64,000 nucleotides of DNA. Source: Haloactinospora alba. GTDB lineage: Bacteria; Actinomycetota; Actinomycetes; Streptosporangiales; Streptosporangiaceae. The notes below the pieces were generated by a model that saw only the letters and a program-made list of their open reading frames with translations, was not told the origin of the DNA and searched no databases. A program made the translations under genes and the position numbers. The stretch lies in assembly GCF_006717075.1 (NCBI RefSeq), contig NZ_VFQC01000002.1, positions 538,351-602,350 of the forward strand, read 5' to 3'. Positions 56,194 through 64,000 of this stretch are shown piece after piece; the first letter of the stretch is position 1; every line of letters starts with the position of its first letter.

Positions 56194-58803
56194 TTACGCC
56201 GGCTGCGGTTCGCGCTGGGCGGGCTGCACCGTCAGCTGGTCCTGGTCGACGTCCAGTTCCACCCGCACGGTGTCGCCCTCCTGCAACCTTCCGGACAGCA
56301 GCTCCTTGGCCAGCGGGTCACCGATGGCGGACTGCACCAGCCGCCGCAGCGGACGGGCACCGTACACCGGGTCGTAGCCGGTCAGCGCCAGCCACTCGCG
56401 GGCGGCGGGGGTGACATCCAGTTCCAGCCGGCGGTCGGCCAGCCGGTGGGACAACCGGTCGATCTGCAGGTCCACGATCCGGGAGAGGTTGTCGGTGGAC
56501 AGCGCGTCGAACATGATCACGTCGTCCAACCGGTTGAGGAACTCCGGTTTGAACGTGTTGTGCACCACGGACATGACCTTGTCCCGTTTGGCGCTGTCCT
56601 CCAGCTCCGGGTCGACCAGGTACTGCGACCCCAGGTTGGAGGTCAGGATCAGCAGTGTGTTGCGGAAGTCGACGATCCTGCCTTGCCCGTCGGTGAGGCG
56701 GCCGTCGTCCAGCACCTGCAGCAGGGTGTCGAACACCTCGACGTGGGCCTTCTCCACCTCGTCCAGCAGCACCACCGTGTAGGGGCGGCGGCGTACCGGC
56801 TCGGTGAGCTGGCCGCCCTCCTCGTAGCCGACGTAGCCGGGAGGGGCGCCCATCAGCCGCGCGACCGAGTGCTTCTCGGCGTACTCGCTCATGTCGATGC
56901 GCACGATCGCGCGTTCGTCGTCGAACAGGAACTCCGCCAGGGCCTTGGCGAGCTCGGTCTTACCGACACCCGTGGGGCCGAGGAAGAAGAACGAACCGGT
57001 GGGCCGGTCCGGGTCGGAGATGCCGGCGCGGGCGCGGCGCACCGCGTCGGACACGGCGGCCACGGCCCTGCTCTGGCCGACGAGGCGTTTGCCCAGCTCC
57101 TCCTCCATCCGCAGGAGTTTGGACGTCTCGCCCTCCAGCAGCCGGCCGACGGGAATCCCGGTCCACGAGGAGACGACGTCGGCGACGTCGTCGGCCTCCA
57201 CCTCGTCCTTGACCATGCTGGACTCGTCGCGTTCGGTCTCCTCCTCCGCGTTGGAGGCCTCCTCCACCTGCTTCTCCAGCTCGGGAATGTCGCCGTACAT
57301 CAGGCGGGAGGCGACGTCGAAGTCACCGTCGCGCTGGGCCCGTTCGGCCTGGCTGCGCAGGTCGTCGAGGCGCTCCTTCAGCTCCCCGACGCGGTTCAGG
57401 CCGGCCTTCTCCTGTTCCCACCGGGCGATGAGCCCGTCCAGCTCCTCCTGCTTGTCGGCGAGCTCGCCGCGCAGCCGTTCCAGCCGCTGCACGGACGGCG
57501 CGTCGGACTCCTTCTCCAGCGCCATCTCCTCCATCCGCAGCCGGTCCACGGTGCGCTGCAGCTCGTCGATCTCCACCGGTCGGGAGTCGATCTCCATGCG
57601 CAGCCGGGACGCGGCCTCGTCCACCAGGTCGATGGCCTTGTCCGGGAGGAACCGGGCGGTGATGTAGCGGTCGGACAGGGTCGCGGCCGCCACGAGGGCG
57701 GAGTCGGCGATCTGCACCTTGTGGTGCGCCTCGTACCGGCTCTTCAGCCCCCGCAGGATGGCGATGGTGTCGGCGGACGAGGGCTCGCCCACCTGCACCT
57801 GCTGGAACCGGCGCTCCAGCGCCGGGTCCTTCTCGATGCGTTCGCGGTACTCGTCCAGAGTGGTGGCACCCACCATGCGCAGCTCGCCGCGGGCCAGCAT
57901 CGGTTTGAGCATGTTGCCCGCGTCCATCGCGCCCTCGGCCGCACCGGCGCCGACCATGGTGTGCAGCTCGTCGATGAACGTGATGATCTGGCCGTCGCTC
58001 TCCTTGATCTCGTTGAGCACGGCCTTGAGGCGCTCCTCGAACTCGCCGCGGTACTTGGCTCCCGCCACCATCGCGGACAGGTCCAGGGCGATGAGCCGCT
58101 TGTCCCGCAGCGACTCCGGGACGTCGCCGGCGACGACGCGCTGCGCCAGGCCCTCGACGACGGCGGTCTTCCCGACGCCGGGTTCGCCGATCAGCACCGG
58201 GTTGTTCTTGGTGCGCCGGGAGAGCACCTGCACCACCCGGCGGATCTCGGCGTCCCGCCCGACGACCGGGTCCATTCCGCCGGAGCGCGCGTTGGCGGTC
58301 AGGTCGACGCCGTACTTCTCCAGCGCCTGGTAGGTGTCCTCGGGGTTCTCCGAGGTGACCTTACCGGGGCCGCGCACCCGGTCGAAGGCGGCCAGCAGCT
58401 CCTCGGGGGTGGCTCCGGCGTCCTGCAGCAGCCGTTTCGCCTCCCCGCCGTCGGCGGCCAGCCCGACCAGGAGGTGCTCGGTGGAGACGTACTCGTCCTC
58501 CATCTGCTGGGCGCGCTGGGCGGCGGTGTTCATCGACACGATGAGCTGCCGGGAGCTGTCCGGTGCGCTGACGGTGCTGCCGCTGGCCTTGGGCAGGGAG
58601 GCGAGGCTCTGCTCCACCTTGCCGCTGAGCTCGTCCGGGCTGATCCCGAGTTCCTTCAGCAGGGGGCGGATGATGCCCTCTCCCTGGTTGACCAGGGCGA
58701 AGAGCAGGTGGACGGGTTCGACTTGCGGGCTGCCGTCCGAGGTCGCCCGGCGGACCGCCTCGGACAGTGCTTCCTGGCTTTTCCTGGTGAGTTTGTAGTT
58801 CAT
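56194..58803 (-). CDS. clpB: ClpB disaggregase chaperone
   Basis: 869-residue Hsp100 ATPase that resolubilises aggregates with DnaK. Clp_N repeats occupy about residues 1-145. NBD1 has Walker A in [20 protein letters not shown] (about 203-222), the coiled-coil middle domain lies about 400-530, and NBD2 has Walker A in [20 protein letters not shown] and Walker [17 protein letters not shown]. The C-terminal domain ends at about 850. All motifs are intact. GGAGG precedes the ATG. It directly follows hspR on the same strand (139-base gap), making dnaK-grpE-dnaJ-hspR-clpB a continuous heat-shock run. Confidence 0.97.
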   Translation of the reverse strand: MNYKLTRKSQEALSEAVRRATSDGSPQVEPVHLLFALVNQGEGIIRPLLKELGISPDELSGKVEQSLASLPKASGSTVSAPDSSRQLIVSMNTAAQRAQQMEDEYVSTEHLLVGLAADGGEAKRLLQDAGATPEELLAAFDRVRGPGKVTSENPEDTYQALEKYGVDLTANARSGGMDPVVGRDAEIRRVVQVLSRRTKNNPVLIGEPGVGKTAVVEGLAQRVVAGDVPESLRDKRLIALDLSAMVAGAKYRGEFEERLKAVLNEIKESDGQIITFIDELHTMVGAGAAEGAMDAGNMLKPMLARGELRMVGATTLDEYRERIEKDPALERRFQQVQVGEPSSADTIAILRGLKSRYEAHHKVQIADSALVAAATLSDRYITARFLPDKAIDLVDEAASRLRMEIDSRPVEIDELQRTVDRLRMEEMALEKESDAPSVQRLERLRGELADKQEELDGLIARWEQEKAGLNRVGELKERLDDLRSQAERAQRDGDFDVASRLMYGDIPELEKQVEEASNAEEETERDESSMVKDEVEADDVADVVSSWTGIPVGRLLEGETSKLLRMEEELGKRLVGQSRAVAAVSDAVRRARAGISDPDRPTGSFFFLGPTGVGKTELAKALAEFLFDDERAIVRIDMSEYAEKHSVARLMGAPPGYVGYEEGGQLTEPVRRRPYTVVLLDEVEKAHVEVFDTLLQVLDDGRLTDGQGRIVDFRNTLLILTSNLGSQYLVDPELEDSAKRDKVMSVVHNTFKPEFLNRLDDVIMFDALSTDNLSRIVDLQIDRLSHRLADRRLELDVTPAAREWLALTGYDPVYGARPLRRLVQSAIGDPLAKELLSGRLQEGDTVRVELDVDQDQLTVQPAQREPQPA

Positions 58804-58942
58804 CCTCCGCGTCCCCCCTGGGTCGTCGGTCGTGGTGTCGGTTGGTGGTCCTCTCTCGGGCGGGTCCCTGGTACCGCAGGAAGCACACGCGTCAGCCCTG
58901 GCCGCTGCGCGCGCATCCCGCGGTACCGGCGCGGGTGGTCGG

Positions 58943-59368
58943 TTACCGTTCCTGCTCCGGGGGAGGGGAGGTGTTGAAGATCGTCACGCGGGTGCGCCGT
59001 ACCGGAAGAAGCTCGCCGCCGTGCTCCTCCTCGCCGGAGGTGCGCCGGGAGACGGCGCTGCGGGCCGCGTCCAGCTCGTTGTGCAGGTGGAAGATGTGGT
59101 CCCGCAGCTCGGCCACCTCGCGCTGGAGTTCCAGGATGCGTTTGATGCCGGCGAGGTTGATGCCCTCCTCCTGCGACAGCCGCTGCACCTCGCGCAGCAT
59201 CTGGATGTCGCGCAGCGAGTACCGGCGGCCGCGTCCGGGAGCCCGGCCCGGACGCACCAGGCCCATCCGGTCGTACTGGCGCAGTGTTTGCGGGTGTAGT
59301 CCGGACAGTTCGGCGGCGACAGAGATCACGTACACCGGGATGTCGTCACCGAACGCGGGGTTGGTCAT
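58943..59368 (-). CDS. hspR: HspR heat-shock repressor
   Basis: 141-residue MerR-type repressor. The winged HTH contains [20 protein letters not shown], then [20 protein letters not shown] (about residues 12-51), followed by the dimerisation helix [20 protein letters not shown] and a longer tail. HspR with DnaK as co-repressor binds HAIR inverted repeats (CTTGAGT-N7-ACTCAAG) and shuts off the dnaK operon until heat titrates DnaK. Two HAIR-like sites precede dnaK. The ATG at 59368 is used here; a GTG at 59377 overlapping the dnaJ stop (GTGA) is equally possible and would couple translation. Confidence 0.93.
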   Translation of the reverse strand: MTNPAFGDDIPVYVISVAAELSGLHPQTLRQYDRMGLVRPGRAPGRGRRYSLRDIQMLREVQRLSQEEGINLAGIKRILELQREVAELRDHIFHLHNELDAARSAVSRRTSGEEEHGGELLPVRRTRVTIFNTSPPPEQER

Positions 59369-59373
59369 CGCCC

Positions 59374-60540
59374 TCACATCCCCTTCGCCCGCGCTTCGAG
59401 GCCGTTGCGCGGGTCGTGGTCGGAGGTCGCGGCACTGAACTTCTCCAGCGCCTCCCTGGCCTCGTTGTTGAGATTCTGCGGCACTGTCACCTCGATGGTG
59501 ACGAGCATGTCACCCTTGGTGCCGTCCCGGCGCGTCACCCCCTTGCCGCGCACCCGCAGGGTGCGCCCGTTGGGGGTGCCCGCGGGCACCTTGACCGTCA
59601 CCGGGAGCCCGTTGAGGGTGGGCACCCGAACCTCGGCACCGAGGGCCGCCTCCGGGAAGGTCACCGGGACGGTGATCGTCAGGTTGTCGCCGGTCTTGCC
59701 GAACACCGGATGCGACTCCACATGCACCACCACATACAGATCTCCGGCCGGTCCCCCCCGTTCGCCCGGCGCGCCTTTTCCTTTGATCCGGATCCGCTGG
59801 CCGTCGGAGACGCCAGCCGGGATCCGTGTCTGCACCCGGCGGGTGCTCCTGCCGCGCCCGCTGCCGTTGCAGGTGGGGCACGGGTCGTCCACAACGAGAC
59901 CGCGCCCCTTGCACTCGCTGCACGGTTCGGACAGCGAGAACCCGCCGAGGTTCGTGCTCTCGTGGCCGGTACCGGAGCACTTGGGGCACATGCGGGGTCC
60001 GGACGAGCCGGCCCGCGCGCCGGTGCCCTTGCACGTGGCACAGGCGGCGTCACTACTCAGCGAGAACGAGCGGGTGACCCCCTGGGCCGCCTCGCTGAAC
60101 GTCAGGGTGGTCTCGGTCTCCACGTCGGCGCCGCGCCGCGCCTGGGTGGTGGTACGGCCGCCGCGGCCGCCGAACAGTCCACCGAACAGGTCGCTCAGCC
60201 GTTCCCCGCCGCCGGTACCGGTGCCGGTGGTGGGGCCGTGCCCGAAGAGGTCGCCGAGATCGAACCCGCCCGCTCCGGTTCCGCCGCCGGGCCGGTAGGC
60301 ACCACCGAAGGAGGAGCGCGCCTCGTCGTACTCCTTGCGCTTTTCCTCGTCGGAGAGCACGTTGTAGGCCTCGGAGATCTCCTTGAACCGCTCCTCGGCC
60401 TTGGGGTCGCCCGTGTTGGCGTCGGGGTGGTATTCGCGTGCGAGCTTACGGTAGGACTGCTTGATCTCCTCCTGCGACGCCGACTTGGAGACGCCGAGGG
60501 TCTTGTAGTAGTCCTTCTCCAGGTAGTCCTTCGTGCTCAT
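59374..60540 (-). CDS. dnaJ: DnaJ (Hsp40) co-chaperone
   Basis: 388-residue type I DnaJ. The J domain ([20 protein letters not shown], then [20 protein letters not shown] with the HPD motif) is at about residues 9-70. A Gly/Phe-rich linker follows, then a zinc-finger domain with four CxxCxGxG-type repeats ([32 protein letters not shown]; about 155-225), and the two C-terminal beta domains. It delivers substrates to DnaK and stimulates its ATPase. This is the DnaJ1 type that belongs to the dnaK-grpE-hspR operon. Confidence 0.97.
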   Translation of the reverse strand: MSTKDYLEKDYYKTLGVSKSASQEEIKQSYRKLAREYHPDANTGDPKAEERFKEISEAYNVLSDEEKRKEYDEARSSFGGAYRPGGGTGAGGFDLGDLFGHGPTTGTGTGGGERLSDLFGGLFGGRGGRTTTQARRGADVETETTLTFSEAAQGVTRSFSLSSDAACATCKGTGARAGSSGPRMCPKCSGTGHESTNLGGFSLSEPCSECKGRGLVVDDPCPTCNGSGRGRSTRRVQTRIPAGVSDGQRIRIKGKGAPGERGGPAGDLYVVVHVESHPVFGKTGDNLTITVPVTFPEAALGAEVRVPTLNGLPVTVKVPAGTPNGRTLRVRGKGVTRRDGTKGDMLVTIEVTVPQNLNNEAREALEKFSAATSDHDPRNGLEARAKGM

Positions 60541-60635
60541 CGACGCTTGCCTTCTCCCGCTTCGCGCTCATGGTTCCTCCGGCCTCGGGGCGGCCGAGAG
60601 GTCCGCCCCGAGGGAATCCCCCGGGGCGGACGCTG

Positions 60636-61355
60636 TCACTCCTGCTGCTCGCTCTCGTTCCCCGCCTTCGGCGGTGCCTCGGCGGAGTCGGCTTCCTGAG
60701 CGGGAGCTTCCTCCTGGTCCGTTCCGGACCCCTCAGGGGTGTCCTCCCCAGGGCCGGCCACCACTACGCGGGCTGGACGCAACACCCGTTCACCGATGAG
60801 GTACCCGGGCTGGAACACCTCGACCACCGTCGGGACGGTGACGTCGGCCGACGGAACCATGGTCAGCGCCTCGTGCACGTTGGGGTCGAACTCGTCGCCC
60901 TGCTCGGCGTACTTCTTCAGCCCCAGCTTGGTGACGAGGGACTCCAGCGACTCACCGACCGACTTGAACCCGCCGGTGAGCTCGTCGTACTCCCGGGCCC
61001 GGCCGATGTCGTCCAGGATGGGGAGCAGGTCGCCCACCACCTGGGCCAGCGCCTGCTCCTTCAGGGACTCCCGTTCCCGTTCCACCCGCTTGCGGTAGTT
61101 GGCGTACTCGGCCTGCAACCGCTTGAGGTCGTTCGTCCGGTCGGTGAGCTGCTGCTGCAGCTCGGCGACCTCCGCGTCGGCGGTGCTGGTGACCACCTCA
61201 GCCTCCAGCGGCTGCTCTTGTTCCTCGACCGGCTCGTCGGCGGTCTCGCCGCCCTCCGTCTCGCGCAGTTCACCGGTCTCCGGGTCGACGCGCCGCTTGT
61301 CGCGGACCACCGGCCCCTCCGGTTCCTCGCCGTTGTCGTTTTCCGGCGACGACAT
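60636..61355 (-). CDS. grpE: GrpE nucleotide-exchange factor
   Basis: 239-residue GrpE. An acidic, disordered N-terminus (about residues 1-75) leads into the long coiled coil, LQQQLTDRTNDLKRLQAEYA then NYRKRVERERESLKEQALAQ, and the C-terminal beta wing with VMGVPSADVTV-like strands, here LTMVPSADVTVPTVVEVFQP and GYLIGERVLRPARVVVAGP. It releases ADP from DnaK. AAGGAGGCG precedes the ATG. The C-terminal extension after the wing is acidic and longer than in E. coli, as usual in actinomycetes. Confidence 0.96.
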   Translation of the reverse strand: MSSPENDNGEEPEGPVVRDKRRVDPETGELRETEGGETADEPVEEQEQPLEAEVVTSTADAEVAELQQQLTDRTNDLKRLQAEYANYRKRVERERESLKEQALAQVVGDLLPILDDIGRAREYDELTGGFKSVGESLESLVTKLGLKKYAEQGDEFDPNVHEALTMVPSADVTVPTVVEVFQPGYLIGERVLRPARVVVAGPGEDTPEGSGTDQEEAPAQEADSAEAPPKAGNESEQQE

Positions 61356-61388
61356 TAGCTACGCCTCCTTGTTTCCGCGCCGTGCGAG

Positions 61389-63242
61389 TTAGGCGTTGCC
61401 GTCCCGCTTGGTGTTCTCCTCGTCGACGACCTCGGCGTCCACGACGTCCTCGCCGCCCTGGTCGCTCCCGGCGGCCGCGGCCTCGGCGCCCTCGGCGCCG
61501 CCCTCCTGGCCCTGGCCGTAGATGGAGGAGCCGATCTTCTGGCTGGCCAGCGCGACCTTCTCGCTCGCGGAGCGGATCGTGTCGATGTCGGAGCCCTCCA
61601 GCGCCTGCTTCAGCTCGCTGACGGCGCTCTCGGTCTCGGACTTCACGTCCTCGGGGATCTGCTCCTCGTTGTCCTTGATGACCTTCTCGGTCTGGTGGAC
61701 GAGGGACTCGGCGTTGTTGCGGACCTCGGCCTCCTCGCGGCGCTTGCGGTCCTCCTCCGCGTACTCCTCGGCCTCGCGGACCATCTTGTCGATCTCGTCC
61801 TGGCTCATGGCCGAGCCACCGGAGATCGTCACCGACTGCTCCTTGCCGGTGCCCAGGTCCTTCGCGGTGACGTTCACGATGCCGTTCGCGTCGATGTCGA
61901 AGGTCACCTCGATCTGGGGCACGCCGCGCGGCGCCGGCGGGATGCCGCTCAGGTCGAAGACGCCCAGCTTCTTGTTGTACTGCGCGATCTCCCGCTCGCC
62001 CTGGTACACCTGGATCTGCACCGAGGGCTGGTTGTCGTCGGCGGTGGTGAAGATCTCCGAGCGCTTGGTCGGGATCGTCGTGTTGCGCTCGATGAGCTTG
62101 GTGAACACGTTGCCCTTGGTCTCGATGCCGAGCGACAGCGGGGTCACGTCCAGCAGTAGGACGTCCTTGACCTCACCCTTGAGCACGCCGCCCTGCAGGG
62201 CCGCGCCGATGGCCACGACCTCGTCCGGGTTGACGCCCTTGTTCGGCTCCTTGCCGCCGGTGAGCTCCTTGACCAGCTCGACCACGGCCGGCATCCGGGT
62301 GGAGCCGCCGACCATCACCACGTGGTTGATCTTGTCGAGGCTGATCCCGGCGTCCTTGACGACCTGGTGGAACGGTTCCTTGGTCCGGTCGAGCAGGTCG
62401 GAGGTGAGCCGCTCGAACTCGGCGCGGTTGAGCTTCTCCTCCATGTGCAGCGGCCCCTCGGAGGAAGCCGTGATGTAGGGGAGCTGGATGGTGGTCTCGC
62501 TGGAGCTGGACAGCTCGATCTTGGCCTTCTCCGCGGCCTCGCGCAGCCGCTGCAGGGCCATCTTGTCCTTGGACAGGTCGATGTTGTTGCCGTTCTTGAA
62601 CCGCTCGACCAGCCAGTCGACGATCGCCTGGTCCCAGTCGTCACCGCCGAGGTGGTTGTCGCCGTTGGTGGCCTTCACCTCGACCACACCGTCGCCGACC
62701 TCCAGCAGGGAGACGTCGAAGGTACCGCCACCGAGGTCGTAGACCAGGATGGTGGCCTCGTCCTCCTTCTCCAGGTGGTAGGCGAGCGCGGCGGACGTGG
62801 GCTCGTTGATGATGCGCAGGACGTTCAGTCCCGCGATCGTGCCGGCCTCCTTGGTGGCCTGCCGCTGCGCGTCGCTGAAGTAGGCCGGGACCGTGATGAC
62901 GGCGTCGGTGACCTCCTCGCCCAGGTAGGCCTCGGCGTCCCGCTTGAGCTTCTGCAGGATGAAGGCGCTGATCTGCTGCGAGTTGAAGCTCTTGTCGTCG
63001 ATCTCGGTTTCCCAGTCGGTGCCGATGTGGCGCTTCACCGACCGGATGGTCCGCTCGACGTTGGTGACCGCCTGGCGCTTGGCGACCTCACCGACCAGGA
63101 CCTCGCCGTTCTTGGCGAAAGCGACCACGGAGGGCGTGGTCCGGGTCCCCTCGGCGTTGGCGATAACCGTGGGCTCGCCGCCTTCCAGTACGGAAACGAC
63201 CGAGTTGGTCGTCCCCAGGTCGATACCGACCGCACGTGCCAT
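61389..63242 (-). CDS. dnaK: DnaK (Hsp70) chaperone
   Basis: 617-residue Hsp70. The nucleotide-binding domain has [17 protein letters not shown] (about residues 5-21), the signatures [20 protein letters not shown] and [20 protein letters not shown], and the linker [20 protein letters not shown]. The substrate-binding beta domain and helical lid follow, and the C-terminus is Gly/Glu-rich. It folds proteins with DnaJ and GrpE and acts as HspR co-repressor. CGGAGG lies about 7 bases before the ATG. First gene of the operon, under a strong vegetative promoter bracketed by HAIR sites. Confidence 0.98.
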   Translation of the reverse strand: MARAVGIDLGTTNSVVSVLEGGEPTVIANAEGTRTTPSVVAFAKNGEVLVGEVAKRQAVTNVERTIRSVKRHIGTDWETEIDDKSFNSQQISAFILQKLKRDAEAYLGEEVTDAVITVPAYFSDAQRQATKEAGTIAGLNVLRIINEPTSAALAYHLEKEDEATILVYDLGGGTFDVSLLEVGDGVVEVKATNGDNHLGGDDWDQAIVDWLVERFKNGNNIDLSKDKMALQRLREAAEKAKIELSSSSETTIQLPYITASSEGPLHMEEKLNRAEFERLTSDLLDRTKEPFHQVVKDAGISLDKINHVVMVGGSTRMPAVVELVKELTGGKEPNKGVNPDEVVAIGAALQGGVLKGEVKDVLLLDVTPLSLGIETKGNVFTKLIERNTTIPTKRSEIFTTADDNQPSVQIQVYQGEREIAQYNKKLGVFDLSGIPPAPRGVPQIEVTFDIDANGIVNVTAKDLGTGKEQSVTISGGSAMSQDEIDKMVREAEEYAEEDRKRREEAEVRNNAESLVHQTEKVIKDNEEQIPEDVKSETESAVSELKQALEGSDIDTIRSASEKVALASQKIGSSIYGQGQEGGAEGAEAAAAGSDQGGEDVVDAEVVDEENTKRDGNA

Positions 63243-63261
63243 GAGTGCATCCTCCGTAAAA

Positions 63262-63282
63262 GTTGAGTCTTACAGACACAAT
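63262..63282. promoter_or_regulatory. HAIR-like HspR site, proximal
   Basis: GTTGAGT-N7-ACACAAT, a partial match to the HspR inverted repeat CTTGAGT-N7-ACTCAAG (11 of 14 arm positions). It overlaps the -10 box and start region of the dnaK promoter. Confidence 0.6.
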
Positions 63283-63309
63283 ATTGCTTCGTCGTGTCCT
63301 CACTGTCAA
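63281..63309 (-). promoter_or_regulatory. dnaK: dnaK operon promoter
   Basis: On the minus strand TTGACA (63309-63304), 17-base spacer, CAATAT (63286-63281): a consensus -35 with a good -10, about 40 bases before the dnaK start. It lies exactly between two HAIR-like sites, so HspR would cover it. Confidence 0.8.
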
Positions 63310-63313
63310 CTCA

Positions 63314-63334
63314 CTTGAGTCGCCCAGGCTCAAA
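63314..63334. promoter_or_regulatory. HAIR-like HspR site, distal
   Basis: CTTGAGT-N7-GCTCAAA, with one perfect arm and 5 of 7 matches in the other. It sits just upstream of the -35 box of the dnaK promoter. Confidence 0.65.
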
Positions 63335-63342
63335 TAAGTTCG

Positions 63343-63579
63343 CACACCCCCTCCAACGGGACGCGGCTGGCGTGTTGTTCCCGGTCACCGGAGGGTTGGA
63401 GCGATTTTTGGTGGAAACTGGGGCGGGTTTGGCCGGGGGTGTCCGGTGGCAGAGGGCGGGCGCGGGTGGGCTCTGCGGCGTTCGGGGCCGGGGCGGAGGC
63501 CTCGGTTGTAAGTGAGATCACTACCGTGGGGGTCGTAGCGATGGCGCGCGTTTCGCGAGGGAGTGTGAAGCGCGAGCAC
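63343..63579. other. Divergent intergenic region upstream of dnaK and the EtfD-like gene
   Basis: About 240 bases between the HAIR sites of dnaK and the operator of the EtfD-like gene. It is GC-rich with G-rich runs at 63420-63500. It includes a near-palindrome AGTGAGATCACT at about 63511-63522. No coding frame is supported. Confidence 0.35.
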
Positions 63580-63591
63580 TACTCGCTAGTA
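63580..63591. promoter_or_regulatory. FadE5-type operator core before the EtfD-like gene
   Basis: TACTCGCTAGTA followed by ACAT, almost identical to the site before the FadE5-like gene (TACTGGCTAGTAACAT at 48310). It lies 68-79 bases upstream of the EtfD-like start. Confidence 0.55.
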
Positions 63592-63658
63592 ACATAGGGG
63601 CGGGTTGTTCGGCGTGCCGAGCACCGACGTACGGAACCGAGGGACGGGAGCCCAGAGC

Positions 63659-64000
63659 TTGAGTGTTCTACAGATCACGCTGGGGCTGATTTGCGCCGCG
63701 ATGACGGTTGTCGCCATCGCGATGCTCGCCATGACCGTGACGCGCATGATCCGCACCATCCGTCTCGGCCGGCCGGAACCGGGACGTGGCGGTCCCCTCG
63801 GCACCCGGCTCGCCGTGATGGTCAAAGAGATCCTCGGGCACACCCGCATGCTCAAATGGGGCACGGTCGGGGTGGCCCACTGGCTCGTGATGGCGGGCTT
63901 CGTCGCGCTGATGCTGACAGTGCTGGAAGCCTACGTGGAGGTGGTCAACCCCGAGTTCCACCTTCCCCTGCTCGGTGAGTGGGCACCGTGGAACCTCTGG
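63659..64000 (+). CDS. N-terminal part of an EtfD-like membrane Fe-S oxidoreductase
   Basis: Incomplete: 114 codons to the window edge. From the TTG at 63659, which has GGGAG 8 bases upstream, it reads MSVLQITLGLICAAMTVVAI, a first membrane helix, then a basic loop (VTRMIRTIRLGRPEPGRGG), VMVKEILGHTRMLKWGTVGV and AHWLVMAGFVALMLTVLEAY. This matches the NarI-like membrane N-terminus of actinobacterial heterodisulfide-reductase-related proteins such as mycobacterial EtfD (Rv0338c). EtfD takes electrons from ETF, reduced by acyl-CoA dehydrogenases, to the quinone pool. The Fe-S and CCG domains would lie beyond the window. It shares an operator with the FadE5-like gene. Confidence 0.78.
   Translation, partial: MSVLQITLGLICAAMTVVAIAMLAMTVTRMIRTIRLGRPEPGRGGPLGTRLAVMVKEILGHTRMLKWGTVGVAHWLVMAGFVALMLTVLEAYVEVVNPEFHLPLLGEWAPWNLW

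Overview
The window is chromosomal DNA from a high-GC actinomycete. Genes are dense on both strands, GTG starts are common, and stop/start overlaps of the GTGA or ATGA type are frequent. Actinobacterial hallmarks include an HspR-type dnaK operon, an Scr1/DUF397 pair, a BldC-like small regulator, separate PurS/PurQ/PurL and paired CrcB proteins. A complete choline-to-glycine-betaine pathway lies next to a betaine ABC importer, which suggests a halotolerant member of the Nocardiopsaceae (Nocardiopsis / Streptomonospora / Haloactinospora type). That placement is inference from gene content, not from a marker gene.

Layout. 0-2.3 kb: tail of a flavin oxidase-like gene, hisE, hisG and a spermidine-synthase-like methyltransferase. 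2.4-5.5 kb: accessory patch with a three-gene operon containing a BldC-like regulator, an Scr1-type regulator with DUF397, a VOC protein and a second DUF397 copy. 5.7-11.2 kb: thioredoxin, DUF202 protein and a glycan-type cluster (SDR epimerase, PIG-L deacetylase and WbqC on the minus strand, divergent from a processive GT2 synthase). 11.3-12.9 kb: DUF3817, SURF1 and a candidate structured small RNA. 13-19 kb: a regulator-dehydrogenase fusion pseudogene, an alpha/beta hydrolase with Asp at the nucleophile position, two CrcB proteins, an ABC exporter with an XRE regulator, and a class II aldolase behind an iron box. 19.4-26.8 kb: betB, betA and proV-proW-proX. 26.9-33 kb: acetyltransferases, an intact IS5-type element, an MFS pump divergent from a YCII/ECF42 sigma pair, and an IS481 fossil. 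33-37.5 kb: purL, purQ and purS with an anti-sigma-like ATPase between purS and purQ. 37.8-42.3 kb: a SigR-like sigma factor and a 2-oxoacid dehydrogenase operon. 42.5-52.8 kb: OmpA-domain lipoprotein, DUF4180, PrsW, MFS, FadE5-like acyl-CoA dehydrogenase, methyltransferase, a frameshifted membrane protein and GrpB. 53-56 kb: AT-richer accessory patch with a GntR regulator divergent from a three-gene operon. 56-63.3 kb: dnaK-grpE-dnaJ-hspR-clpB on the minus strand. 63.6-64 kb: start of an EtfD-like Fe-S oxidoreductase.

Connections. BetA and BetB make glycine betaine while ProVWX imports it. FadE5 and the EtfD-like protein would be consecutive steps of acyl-CoA oxidation electron flow, and they share an operator-like sequence although 15 kb apart. 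The ECF42 sigma, its YCII partner and the divergent MFS pump are joined by matching promoter sequences in their shared intergenic region. No rRNA, tRNA or CRISPR array was seen.
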